This document shows positions 47,987 through 55,879 of a stretch of 64,000 bases of DNA, piece by piece. Origin of the DNA: Hymenobacter swuensis DY53 (GTDB taxonomy: Bacteria > Bacteroidota > Bacteroidia > Cytophagales > Hymenobacteraceae); contig NZ_CP007145.1 in NCBI RefSeq assembly GCF_000576555.1, forward strand, positions 248,001-312,000. The letters run 5' to 3'. Position 1 is the stretch's first letter. Each line of letters starts with the position of its first letter. A program made the translations under genes and the position numbers. Under the pieces are notes generated by a model that saw only the letters and a program-made list of their open reading frames with translations, was not told the origin of the DNA and did no database searches.

Positions 47987-48979
47987 ATGAAGAAGGCTCT
48001 ACTCACTGCTATTGTCTTCTCCTTCGCCTTTGGCACTGCTATGGCGCAGCAGCAGCCCCAGTTTAGCCATTACGGCTTTAATGGGATGTTCCTGAACCCA
48101 GCATATGCGGGTATCAAGGGGCAGGGAGAAATTACTGCGCTTGGCCGTTCACAATACTTTGGGTACAACGCAACGTTTGATAACGGGGGCTCCCCTCAAA
48201 CCTATATGCTTACGGCTTCCCTTCCGGTAGCAGCTATAGGTGGCGGCCTCGGTATCGGTATCTACCGGGACAAAATTGCCGAACTTACGACAACCAACGT
48301 TCAGCTTTCGTATTCCAAGCATATCAAGATAGGAGAAGGCCGGCTGGGCATTGGTGTGCAGGGAATATTCAATAATATCTATCAGGGCACCTACCGGGCT
48401 ATAGATCAAGATGATATAAAGGTTCCACGAGAAGGCGCCGACCGGAAGATTGACGCGGGTGTTGGGGTGTGGTATGAATCCGATAAGCTCTATGCCGGCT
48501 TGAGCGTCAATAACCTGCTTCGTTCTAGCTACAAATTCAATAGCCAGGTGGTGGGAGGTAAAACGGCTGAGTACATCAACGAAAATCACGCGTACCTGAC
48601 GGCTGGGTATAATATTGAGGCCTCATCCTCCGTTGTAGTAACGCCTACTGTGCTGATGAAAGTGGTATTACCGGGCAAGTTTGGAGATGATAGTAAGTTT
48701 GCCTTCAAAAATAATTCGTACGAAGCAGGCGTACGCGCTACTTTTAATGATCGGTTTTGGGGGGGCTTAGGCTATCGGTACGATGAATCAGTTACGGCTT
48801 TAGGAGGCTTGAGCTTCTCGAAAGACAATGCAATGCGGGTGGGATTAGCTTACGACTTAATTGCATTTAATCAGGATGCAAGGGCGCTTAGTTCATTTGA
48901 AATTATGCTCTCTTATCGTCTGCCCAAACCGGGTTTAGCAATCCGCCCAGCAATCCGTACACCGCGCTACAGCTTCTAA
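47987..48979 (+). CDS. PorP/SprF family type IX secretion membrane protein
   Basis: 330 residues. A signal peptide (KKALLTAIVFSFAFGTAMA) is followed by the family start QQPQFSHYGFNGMFLNPAYAG, then a beta-barrel with repeated alternating segments (GGGLGIGIYRDKIAELTT, NHAYLTAGYNIEASSSVVVTP, YEAGVRATFNDRFWGGLGYRY) and the end SFEIMLSYRLPKP. Outer-membrane proteins of this family attach or partner secreted type IX substrates and adhesins. It precedes gldKLMN but has its own promoter and 236 bases to gldK, so it can be expressed separately. Function beyond family level is not resolved. Confidence 0.9.
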   Translation: MKKALLTAIVFSFAFGTAMAQQQPQFSHYGFNGMFLNPAYAGIKGQGEITALGRSQYFGYNATFDNGGSPQTYMLTASLPVAAIGGGLGIGIYRDKIAELTTTNVQLSYSKHIKIGEGRLGIGVQGIFNNIYQGTYRAIDQDDIKVPREGADRKIDAGVGVWYESDKLYAGLSVNNLLRSSYKFNSQVVGGKTAEYINENHAYLTAGYNIEASSSVVVTPTVLMKVVLPGKFGDDSKFAFKNNSYEAGVRATFNDRFWGGLGYRYDESVTALGGLSFSKDNAMRVGLAYDLIAFNQDARALSSFEIMLSYRLPKPGLAIRPAIRTPRYSF

Positions 48980-49123
48980 AAAGAGGCTTGGAATACAGTT
49001 AACTCATTACTCGCCATATATTGATCTAGCACAACTGACGAGCTGATATTAACTCATTGTTAACCATTGTTTAACCGGCTAATCAGCCAGTTCGCAGACA
49101 AATGGGATGCATTGAGCGATAGG

Positions 49124-49155
49124 CTTGCGTACGAACGTATGATTCGTTAGATTTG
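49124..49155 (+). promoter_or_regulatory. Bacteroidota-type promoter for gldKLMN
   Basis: CTTG at 49124-49127, 20-base spacer, TAGATTTG at 49148-49155. The -7 element is exact and the -33 is one base off consensus. It is 60 bases before the gldK ATG. Confidence 0.7.
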
Positions 49156-49215
49156 CCAGCTCGAAAAATTGTAATCTTTGGATATCGCCGCCTCGACCGT
49201 CTTTTTCTTTCTCAC

Positions 49216-50235
49216 ATGAACAAGTTTCTCGTATTGCCTCTCGTCGCTTTTTCGACGCTCATTCTGGGGGGCTGTGGTTTCGGTACAGGGCCGCAGGGTG
49301 ACCTGGTTGGTGCGGAGGACCGTCCGGAGTTTAACCCGCAGGAGGTGCCCTACGGCATGGTACCCTGTCCTGGTGGAACCTTCCACATGGGCCAGACGGA
49401 CCAAGATATTTCGGCCTCTATGGTCAACATGAACAAGCAGGTGACTATCGCCGGCTTCTACATGGATGAGACGGAAATCACGAACAATGAGTACCGCCAG
49501 TTCATGAATGCCATCCGGCAGGACTCCATTGACGTACTGGGCGAGGAGTACGTGATGACGGAGCTCTACCCCGATACTACGGTTTGGGTGCGCGACTTTA
49601 CTTACCACATGGGTGACCCCCTGATGGAGTATTACTACACGCACCCAGCCTTCGATGACTACCCGGTGGTTGGGGTTGACTGGTTTGCCGCTAAGTACTT
49701 CTGCAACTGGCGCACCAAAAACAAAAACGCGGCTAATGCTGAAGCCGGTCTGGCTCCTACCCCCAACTTTCGCCTGCCTTCCGAGGCCGAGTGGGAATAT
49801 GCTGCCCGCGGTGGCCGTGACCTAGCTACATATCCCTGGGGTGGTCCTTATCTGCGCAACTCGAAAGGCTGCATGCTGGCTAACTTCAAGCCCGGTCGTG
49901 GCGACTATGCTTCGGACGGTTACGCTTACACTTCGCCGGTGGGTGCCTTCTTCCCCAATGACTTTGGCCTGTACGATATGTCGGGCAACGTGTCGGAGTG
50001 GTGCGATGATGCCTACATGGAAGCTTCCGTACCGGTGGTGTGGGATATGAACCCAACCAACCCCGATGATAACGAGCCCCGCAAAGTAGTGCGTGGCGGT
50101 TCCTGGAAGGACATTGCGTACTTCCTCGAAACCGGTACCCGCAACTTTGAATACCAGGATTCGGCTCGCTCTTACATTGGGTTCCGTACCGCCATGATTC
50201 AGATCGGCATGGGTACCAACGAAAGCCTGAACTAA
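49216..50235 (+). CDS. gldK: Type IX secretion/gliding lipoprotein GldK
   Basis: 339 residues. The ATG at 49216 gives MNKFLVLPLVAFSTLILGGC, a lipoprotein leader. The rest is a sulfatase-modifying-factor-like (SUMF1/FGE) domain: VPCPGGTFHMGQTD, VTIAGFYMDETEITNNEYRQF, PVVGVDWFAAKYFCNWR, FRLPSEAEWEYAARGG, YDMSGNVSEWCDDAY, VVRGGSWKD, GFRTAM. GldK forms the periplasmic ring of the type IX system with GldN. It is first of four same-strand genes gldK-L-M-N, which fixes its identity against the related GldJ. Confidence 0.96.
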   Translation: MNKFLVLPLVAFSTLILGGCGFGTGPQGDLVGAEDRPEFNPQEVPYGMVPCPGGTFHMGQTDQDISASMVNMNKQVTIAGFYMDETEITNNEYRQFMNAIRQDSIDVLGEEYVMTELYPDTTVWVRDFTYHMGDPLMEYYYTHPAFDDYPVVGVDWFAAKYFCNWRTKNKNAANAEAGLAPTPNFRLPSEAEWEYAARGGRDLATYPWGGPYLRNSKGCMLANFKPGRGDYASDGYAYTSPVGAFFPNDFGLYDMSGNVSEWCDDAYMEASVPVVWDMNPTNPDDNEPRKVVRGGSWKDIAYFLETGTRNFEYQDSARSYIGFRTAMIQIGMGTNESLN

Positions 50236-50334
50236 TTGCCGGTAACATCCGGTGCAGTAAAACTCCCACACACTACTGCTTTGCTTTCTTAAAATTCATT
50301 ACCACAACAACTTCTTTTCCAACATCACAATCAC

Positions 50335-51141
50335 ATGGCAGCTAAAGGCGGTAGTTTTCTGTACGATGTGCTGATGCCCAAAGTGTACGGCATCGGCGCA
50401 GCAGTCGTAATCGTAGGGGCATTGTTCAAAATTCAGCACTGGGAAGGTGCCAGCGAAATGCTGATTGTAGGTCTGGGCACAGAAGCCCTAATCTTCCTGC
50501 TGAGCGCATTCCAGCCCAACCCCAAAGAAGTTGACTGGTCCTTGGTTTATCCGGAACTGAGCGAAGGTTACGATCCTTCCACCAACAGCAACAAGTTCGT
50601 TGAGCAAAGCACCGGCACGGGCCTGACCCGCAAGCTAGACGATATGCTGAAAGATGCCAACGTGACGCCTGAGGCTATTGCGTCGCTGGGCCAGGGCCTG
50701 AACCGCCTGAGCACCACTACGCAGCAGCTCTCGACCCTCGGCGACGCTACCAGCGCTACCGATGAGTACACCACCAAGGTGCGCACCGCCGCTCAGTCGC
50801 TGGAGCGTATCAACGAGGCATATTCGAACACTGCTACGGCCATGACGGCTATGGCTGATGCCACCAACGATGCTCGTGAGTACCATGTGCAGGTGCAGAA
50901 CGTGACCAAGAATCTGGGCGCGCTGAATGCAGTGTACGAAATGGAACTGCAGGATGCCAACACGCACCTGAAGTCCATGAATAAGTTCTACGGTACCTTG
51001 GCTCAGGCCATGGAGAATCTGACCGAAGCTGGTAAAGAAACCGACCAGTTCAAGCAGGAAGTGACCAGCCTGACCACCAACCTCAGCTCGCTGAACCGTG
51101 TGTATGGTAACATGCTGAACGCCATGCGTGCTACCAACTAA
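50335..51141 (+). CDS. gldL: Gliding motor protein GldL
   Basis: 268 residues. Two N-terminal membrane helices, about 14-31 (PKVYGIGAAVVIVGALFK) and 41-60 (SEMLIVGLGTEALIFLLSAF), joined by IQHWEGA. The Glu inside helix 2 is the residue expected to take part in proton transfer. The remaining 200 residues are a long polar helical cytoplasmic domain with repeated Asn/Thr/Leu segments (VTKNLGALNAVYEMELQDANTHLKSMNKFYG). GldL pentamers with GldM dimers form the proton-driven motor of the type IX system. It is the second gene of the operon. Confidence 0.96.
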   Translation: MAAKGGSFLYDVLMPKVYGIGAAVVIVGALFKIQHWEGASEMLIVGLGTEALIFLLSAFQPNPKEVDWSLVYPELSEGYDPSTNSNKFVEQSTGTGLTRKLDDMLKDANVTPEAIASLGQGLNRLSTTTQQLSTLGDATSATDEYTTKVRTAAQSLERINEAYSNTATAMTAMADATNDAREYHVQVQNVTKNLGALNAVYEMELQDANTHLKSMNKFYGTLAQAMENLTEAGKETDQFKQEVTSLTTNLSSLNRVYGNMLNAMRATN

Positions 51142-51200
51142 GGTAGCTGCACTGTACGTCTCAGATTAAATTCCACACAGTATAGTAACAGGTAGACACG

Positions 51201-52784
51201 ATGGCGGGAGGTAAAGAGACTCCACGGCAGAAGATGATCGGGATGATGTACTTGGTACTCACCGCTCTTCTGGCCCTACAAGTAAACTCAGCAATTCTGC
51301 TCAAGTTCAAGTTTCTGGATGACAGCTTGTCGGCTATCAACGGCAAAGTGTCGAAGGCGAACGATGACAAGGTAAAAGGCATTAAGGGGCAGGTTGAAAA
51401 AAACCGTAACCAAGCCAAAGACCTTGCTGTGCTGAAGCAGAGCGAAGAAGTTCGGCAGAAAACGCAGGAAATAGTTGCGTACTTGTCTTCCGTCCGCACC
51501 AAGCTGCTGGAGAAAACGGAAAACAAGGGTAAGAACGAATTCAAGAACATGAGCGCCGAGGATAAAGTGGCAGAGCTAATGTTGGGTGCCAGTCAGAATG
51601 GGGAAGGCTATACGATGAAAGGGCAGTTGAACAACTACTCTACTTACATCAAGCAGTTCGTGCCTAACGCTGGTGCTTTGGCCCTTGATGCCAAGGAAGA
51701 TCCAATGGTGACGGAGAAGGAGCAGAAGAGCAAGAACTTTGCTCAGCTCAGCTTCGAAAATACGCCGGTAGTTGCTGCTTTGGCCGTTCTCTCGCAGAAA
51801 GAAGCCGAAGTGCTGAAGTATGAATCAGATGCACTGAGTGCGTTGGCCCAACGCGTAGGTGGTTCGGTTATCGTATTCGACAAAATCGGGGCTTTTGCTA
51901 GCGCGGAGTCGAATACGGTGGCTGCTGGTACTAAGTACAAAGCAGAACTTTTCCTGACGGCTTCAGCTTCGGGTCTGAACCCCAGCATGACGCTGAACGG
52001 CTCACCGCTGAAAGTGGATCAGGCAACCGGCAAAGGTAAAATCGAATTCACGGCTCGTCCCGGCGCTTTCGACCAAGCTGGTAACGCCAAAGGCTCTTGG
52101 ACCGGTACCATTCGATTCAAGCAGAATGGCCGCGACACAGTCTTTACTGTAAAGACGCCTTACACCATTACCAAGCCCGTAATGCAGATTCAGTCGGCTT
52201 CGGTTCAGGCGTTGTATTTCAAGTGCGGCAACAAGCTGAGCGTACAGGTACCCGCGCTGGGTGCTCAGTACGATCCTAGCTTCTCTGCTTCCGGTGCTTC
52301 TACCATCAAAGGCTCGGCTAAAGGAGAGGTAACGCTGGTTCCCAATTCGAAGGAAGTAACTCTGAACGTTAGCAGCGGCGGCAACCCCATTGGCTCGCAA
52401 ACCTTCCAGGTTCGCCCCATTCCTAAGCCGGAGATTCAGTGCTGGGTAGGTGGCCGTCCGGCTAACGAAAAGCAAGGTACTCCGATTACGGCCGTTCGTA
52501 ACATGAATATGAAGGCGGTAGCCGATGCTGGTTTTGCTACCTTCCTGCCAGATGATGCTCGTTTCCGGGTATCGCGCTACGAAATCACGTTGGTACGTGG
52601 CAAGCGTCCGGCTATGCAAACCATTACTGTCAATGGTCCAACGGTTGATCTGAGCAGTGTGGTAAACACCGCTCGTGAAGGTGACCGTCTGTACATCGAA
52701 GTAAAAGGTGTTCAGCGTCAGAATTTCCAAGGCAACGTGGAAGACGTAAATGTTTCAAAGCAGTTCAATATTCCGCTGCTGTAA
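51201..52784 (+). CDS. gldM: Gliding motor protein GldM
   Basis: 527 residues. Family start AGGKETPRQKMIGMMYLVLTALLALQVNSAIL contains the single membrane helix that enters the GldL ring. The periplasmic part is a helical first domain (residues about 35-220) and beta-domains (TPYTITKPVMQIQSASVQALYFKCGN, PIPKPEIQCWVGGRPANEK, YEITLVRGKRPAM). GldM spans the periplasm as a rod and contacts the GldKN ring. The usual length is about 515. Third gene of the operon, 59 bases after gldL. Confidence 0.97.
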   Translation: MAGGKETPRQKMIGMMYLVLTALLALQVNSAILLKFKFLDDSLSAINGKVSKANDDKVKGIKGQVEKNRNQAKDLAVLKQSEEVRQKTQEIVAYLSSVRTKLLEKTENKGKNEFKNMSAEDKVAELMLGASQNGEGYTMKGQLNNYSTYIKQFVPNAGALALDAKEDPMVTEKEQKSKNFAQLSFENTPVVAALAVLSQKEAEVLKYESDALSALAQRVGGSVIVFDKIGAFASAESNTVAAGTKYKAELFLTASASGLNPSMTLNGSPLKVDQATGKGKIEFTARPGAFDQAGNAKGSWTGTIRFKQNGRDTVFTVKTPYTITKPVMQIQSASVQALYFKCGNKLSVQVPALGAQYDPSFSASGASTIKGSAKGEVTLVPNSKEVTLNVSSGGNPIGSQTFQVRPIPKPEIQCWVGGRPANEKQGTPITAVRNMNMKAVADAGFATFLPDDARFRVSRYEITLVRGKRPAMQTITVNGPTVDLSSVVNTAREGDRLYIEVKGVQRQNFQGNVEDVNVSKQFNIPLL

Positions 52785-52832
52785 GCGTTACTGACTCTGA
52801 ACTATCCGTCGCGCTTTTTTGATTACCCTGGT

Positions 52833-53714
52833 ATGAACAAATTCCTCTCCTTCGCCGCTCTGACGGCCGGCCTGACGCTGTCGGTGGCAGCCTCGGCTCA
52901 GGAACAAGCTACCACCGCGAGCAGCAATGGCTCGTACCGCCCGATTCCGAATTCGGACATCATGTTCCGAAAGACCATCTGGCGCGCGATTGACCTGCGC
53001 GAGAAGCAGAACAAACCCATGTTCGCCGAAGGCAAGGAAATCAGCCGTGTAATCATCGACGCGGTGAAACGTGGCGAACTGCAGGCTTACCGCAACGACT
53101 CCCTGACCACTACCTTCTCCTCGAAGGAAGTAATCAGCAACATGTCGTACGCAGAAGCCAGCGCAGGTTTGAGCGACGAGGAAAAAGCCGCCGGTTTCTC
53201 CGAAGATACCGGGGATGACTGGGGTGCTCCCGTTAAAAAAGGAGCCAAGGGCAAGGCTGTAGCTAAAAAGGCGCCAGTAGTAGCACCGAGCTACGAGATT
53301 CGTCCGAAGGATATGTATCAGATGGAGATGAAAGAGGATATGATTTTCGACAAGAAACGGTCGAGAATGTATCATGATATCAAGTCCATTACGCTGCTTG
53401 TTCCTTCTACGCTGAGCTCTAACACTGCCGGTATCGAGAAAACCATTGGGGTGTTCAAATACAGCGACCTAGTTCGCGTATTCCGGGCCAACCCGGATAA
53501 GGCTATCTGGTTTAATCCCCAAAACGATGCCCAGCATAAAAACCTTGCTGACGCTTTCGAACTGTGGCTGTTCAACTCATACATTGTGAAGGTATCGAAC
53601 CCCAGCGACTCGCGTCTGGATGAGATTTATGGTGGTCAGCAGCAAGGTATTCTGGCTTCGCAGCAAGCGGCAGCCGACCTGATCGAGTACGAGTATAACC
53701 TGTGGTCGTTCTAA
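52833..53714 (+). CDS. gldN: Type IX secretion protein GldN
   Basis: 293 residues. The signal peptide MNKFLSFAALTAGLTLSVAASA is followed by a linker and the conserved GldN domain: RPIPNSDIMFRKTIWRAIDLREKQNKPMFAEGKEI, YEIRPKDMYQMEMKEDMIFDKKRSRMYHDIKSITLL, NPSDSRLDEIYGG and GILASQQAAADLIEYEYNLWSF. GldN pairs with GldK in a peptidoglycan-associated ring. Fourth and last gene of the operon, followed by a strong terminator. A Lys-rich insert (VKKGAKGKAVAKKAP) near 130-145 is extra compared with typical homologues. Confidence 0.96.
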   Translation: MNKFLSFAALTAGLTLSVAASAQEQATTASSNGSYRPIPNSDIMFRKTIWRAIDLREKQNKPMFAEGKEISRVIIDAVKRGELQAYRNDSLTTTFSSKEVISNMSYAEASAGLSDEEKAAGFSEDTGDDWGAPVKKGAKGKAVAKKAPVVAPSYEIRPKDMYQMEMKEDMIFDKKRSRMYHDIKSITLLVPSTLSSNTAGIEKTIGVFKYSDLVRVFRANPDKAIWFNPQNDAQHKNLADAFELWLFNSYIVKVSNPSDSRLDEIYGGQQQGILASQQAAADLIEYEYNLWSF

Positions 53715-53780
53715 TATCACGGACTTGGGCGGATGTATCGGATTAAACGAATTTCGTAGTCGATTCATCTGTCTGATTAC

Positions 53781-53818
53781 ACAAAAGAGCCCCAACCTTA
53801 CGGTTGGGGCTCTTTTGT
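53781..53818. terminator. Bidirectional terminator between gldN and uvrC
   Basis: Perfect 17-bp stem, ACAAAAGAGCCCCAACC with its complement, around TTAC. It can end both convergent transcripts. Confidence 0.93.
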
Positions 53819-53842
53819 GTTTGATCACCTCGGTTCATGATA

Positions 53843-55660
53843 TTAAGATTGTTGGGGTTCTTCCTGCTGGCTAAAATAGTTAAGCAGAATGCGGGCTTTG
53901 GCTTTTCCAACCTCTTCAATAAGCTGGGCTTCGGTTAGCTCTTTGATCTTTTTGACGGACTTGAACTTGGTCAGGAGCTTATCGGCGGTGACGGGTCCGA
54001 GGCCTTTTACGTCGGTCAACTCGGTTTTGAGGGTGGCGGCGTCGCGGCGGGAGCGGTGGAAGGTGATGCCGAAACGGTGGACTTCGTCGCGCATGCGCTG
54101 AAACAGGCGGAGCGACTCGCTCTTCTTATCGATATAGAGCGGTAGAGGGTCGTTGGGTACGTAGATTTCCTCTAGGCGTTTGGCAATGCCGATGACGGCC
54201 ATCTGGCCCCACAGGTTGAGGTCTTTGAGCGCCTTTACGGCCATGCTGAGTTGGCCCTTGCCACCATCCACAATAACCAGCTGCGGCAAGCTGGCTCCTT
54301 CATCTACCAAACGGCGGTAGCGTCGCGTAACCACTTCGTACATGGAGTCGAAGTCATTGGGGCCGATGACGGTTTTGATGTGGTAGTGGCGGTAGTCCTT
54401 TTTGCTGGGCTTAGCGTTGCGGAAACACACCATGGCAGCCACCGGATTATCACCCTGGAAGTTGGAGTTGTCGAAGCATTCGATGTGCTTGGGTAGCTCC
54501 GTCAGGCGTAAATCCTTGCGAATGGTTTCCATGATGCGGACTTCGTTCAGGTCCTTGCTCCGGTCGTTCATGCTTTCCTTCTCCTTGCGCAGGTACAGCA
54601 CGTTTTTCAGGCCTAGCTCAATGAGCTTGCGCTTGTCGCCAATCTGGGGCTGGGCGATGCTGACGCCGGGCAGGGGCAGGCTAGGTACAGGTAGGTTGGT
54701 GAGAATTTCCTTCGATTCACTCTCAAACTCCTGCCGCATCTGCATGATGAGCGGGGCCAGAATTTCCTCATCGGGTTCATCCAGCTTCTTCTGCACCTCT
54801 ACCGACTGCGTGAGTACGATGCTGCCGTTCATCACCTTGAGGTAACTGATGAATGCCGACTTCTCATTCGACACGATGCTGAATACGTCGATGTTTGACA
54901 GGGAAGCATTCACGATGGTGCTCTTGCTCTGGAATTCGTCGAGCTTGTCGAGCTTGAGCTTGAACTGGTGCGCCAACTCGTACTGCTGCTCCTGGGCCGC
55001 CTGGGTCATTCGTTCCCGGAAGTATTGCTTGGGCAGGCGCAGGTCGCCATTGAGGATCTGGCGGATCTGCTGGATGTACTGGCTGTAGGTTTCCTCATCT
55101 TGGTGGCCTTCGCAGGGGCCTTTGCAGTTGCCCAGATGATACTCCAGGCATACCTTGAACTTGCCGGCCTCAATGTTCTGGGGCGAGAGATTATAGGTGC
55201 AAGTGCGCAACGGATACAGGGCCCGAATGAGCTCCAGCAGCAGGTTCATACCCGTCACGTTGGCATAGGGGCCGTAGTAGCGACCCTGGCCAGCAATCTT
55301 GTTACGGGTGGGGATGAGGCGCGGAAAGCGCTCGTTGGTCAGCAGCAGATACGGGTAAGTTTTCCCGTCTTTGAGCAGGATGTTGTACTTAGGCTGGTGC
55401 TGCTTAATGAGGTTGTTTTCCAGCAGAAACGCGTCCGACTCCGAGTCGACAATGGTAAACTCAATGCGGCGGATGTTCTTGACCAGTTGCTGGGTCTTCT
55501 TGTTGTGGTCCTGCTTGGTGAAGTAACTGCTGACCCGTTTCCGCAGGTCGATGGCCTTGCCAACGTAAATGATGCTATCCTCGTCGCCGAAGTATTTGTA
55601 CACGCCCGGGCGGTGGGGCAGCTGGCGGATCTGGTCCTGTAGTTCGGGGCGGGCAGCCAT
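53843..55660 (-). CDS. uvrC: Excinuclease ABC subunit C
   Basis: 605 residues. The N-terminal GIY-YIG nuclease domain reads RPGVYKYFGDEDSIIYVGKAIDLRKRVSSYF, with conserved Tyr, Arg and Glu later (ESDAFLLENNLIKQHQPKYN). A Cys-rich CxxxHxxxCxxxC insert (VCLEYHLGNCKGPCEG) at about 170-185, the UVR domain, and the RNase H-like C-terminal nuclease (ECFDNSNFQGDNPVAAMVCF, LVIVDGGKGQL, HRFGITFHR) follow, then tandem helix-hairpin-helix (LTDVKGLGPVTADKLL). It makes both incisions in nucleotide excision repair. Monocistronic on the minus strand. Confidence 0.97.
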   Translation of the reverse strand: MAARPELQDQIRQLPHRPGVYKYFGDEDSIIYVGKAIDLRKRVSSYFTKQDHNKKTQQLVKNIRRIEFTIVDSESDAFLLENNLIKQHQPKYNILLKDGKTYPYLLLTNERFPRLIPTRNKIAGQGRYYGPYANVTGMNLLLELIRALYPLRTCTYNLSPQNIEAGKFKVCLEYHLGNCKGPCEGHQDEETYSQYIQQIRQILNGDLRLPKQYFRERMTQAAQEQQYELAHQFKLKLDKLDEFQSKSTIVNASLSNIDVFSIVSNEKSAFISYLKVMNGSIVLTQSVEVQKKLDEPDEEILAPLIMQMRQEFESESKEILTNLPVPSLPLPGVSIAQPQIGDKRKLIELGLKNVLYLRKEKESMNDRSKDLNEVRIMETIRKDLRLTELPKHIECFDNSNFQGDNPVAAMVCFRNAKPSKKDYRHYHIKTVIGPNDFDSMYEVVTRRYRRLVDEGASLPQLVIVDGGKGQLSMAVKALKDLNLWGQMAVIGIAKRLEEIYVPNDPLPLYIDKKSESLRLFQRMRDEVHRFGITFHRSRRDAATLKTELTDVKGLGPVTADKLLTKFKSVKKIKELTEAQLIEEVGKAKARILLNYFSQQEEPQQS

Positions 55661-55803
55661 ATCACAGAGTAGTGCTGAGTGTTCAGCTGGTTATGCGGGT
55701 TTCGGGCTGTAGTGCGAGAAGCAGGAAAGCCTCTGCGGAGGTACGCAGCCAGGGAGCCCAGAGGTTCGCAGAAGAGAAAAGAGGTACTGGTTTTACAACA
55801 AAA

Positions 55804-55831
55804 AATGTGGCCGGGACGTCCCGGCCACATT
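55804..55831. terminator. Perfect palindrome downstream of the PBP gene
   Basis: AATGTGGCCGGGAC is followed directly by its exact complement, making a 28-base perfect palindrome without a loop. It lies 48 bases after the minus-strand penicillin-binding protein stop and probably folds into a terminator-like stem. Confidence 0.75.
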
Positions 55832-55879
55832 CCGTAAAATTCAGTGGGATCAGCAAAAAAGCAGGGAAAATCCGGGGGC

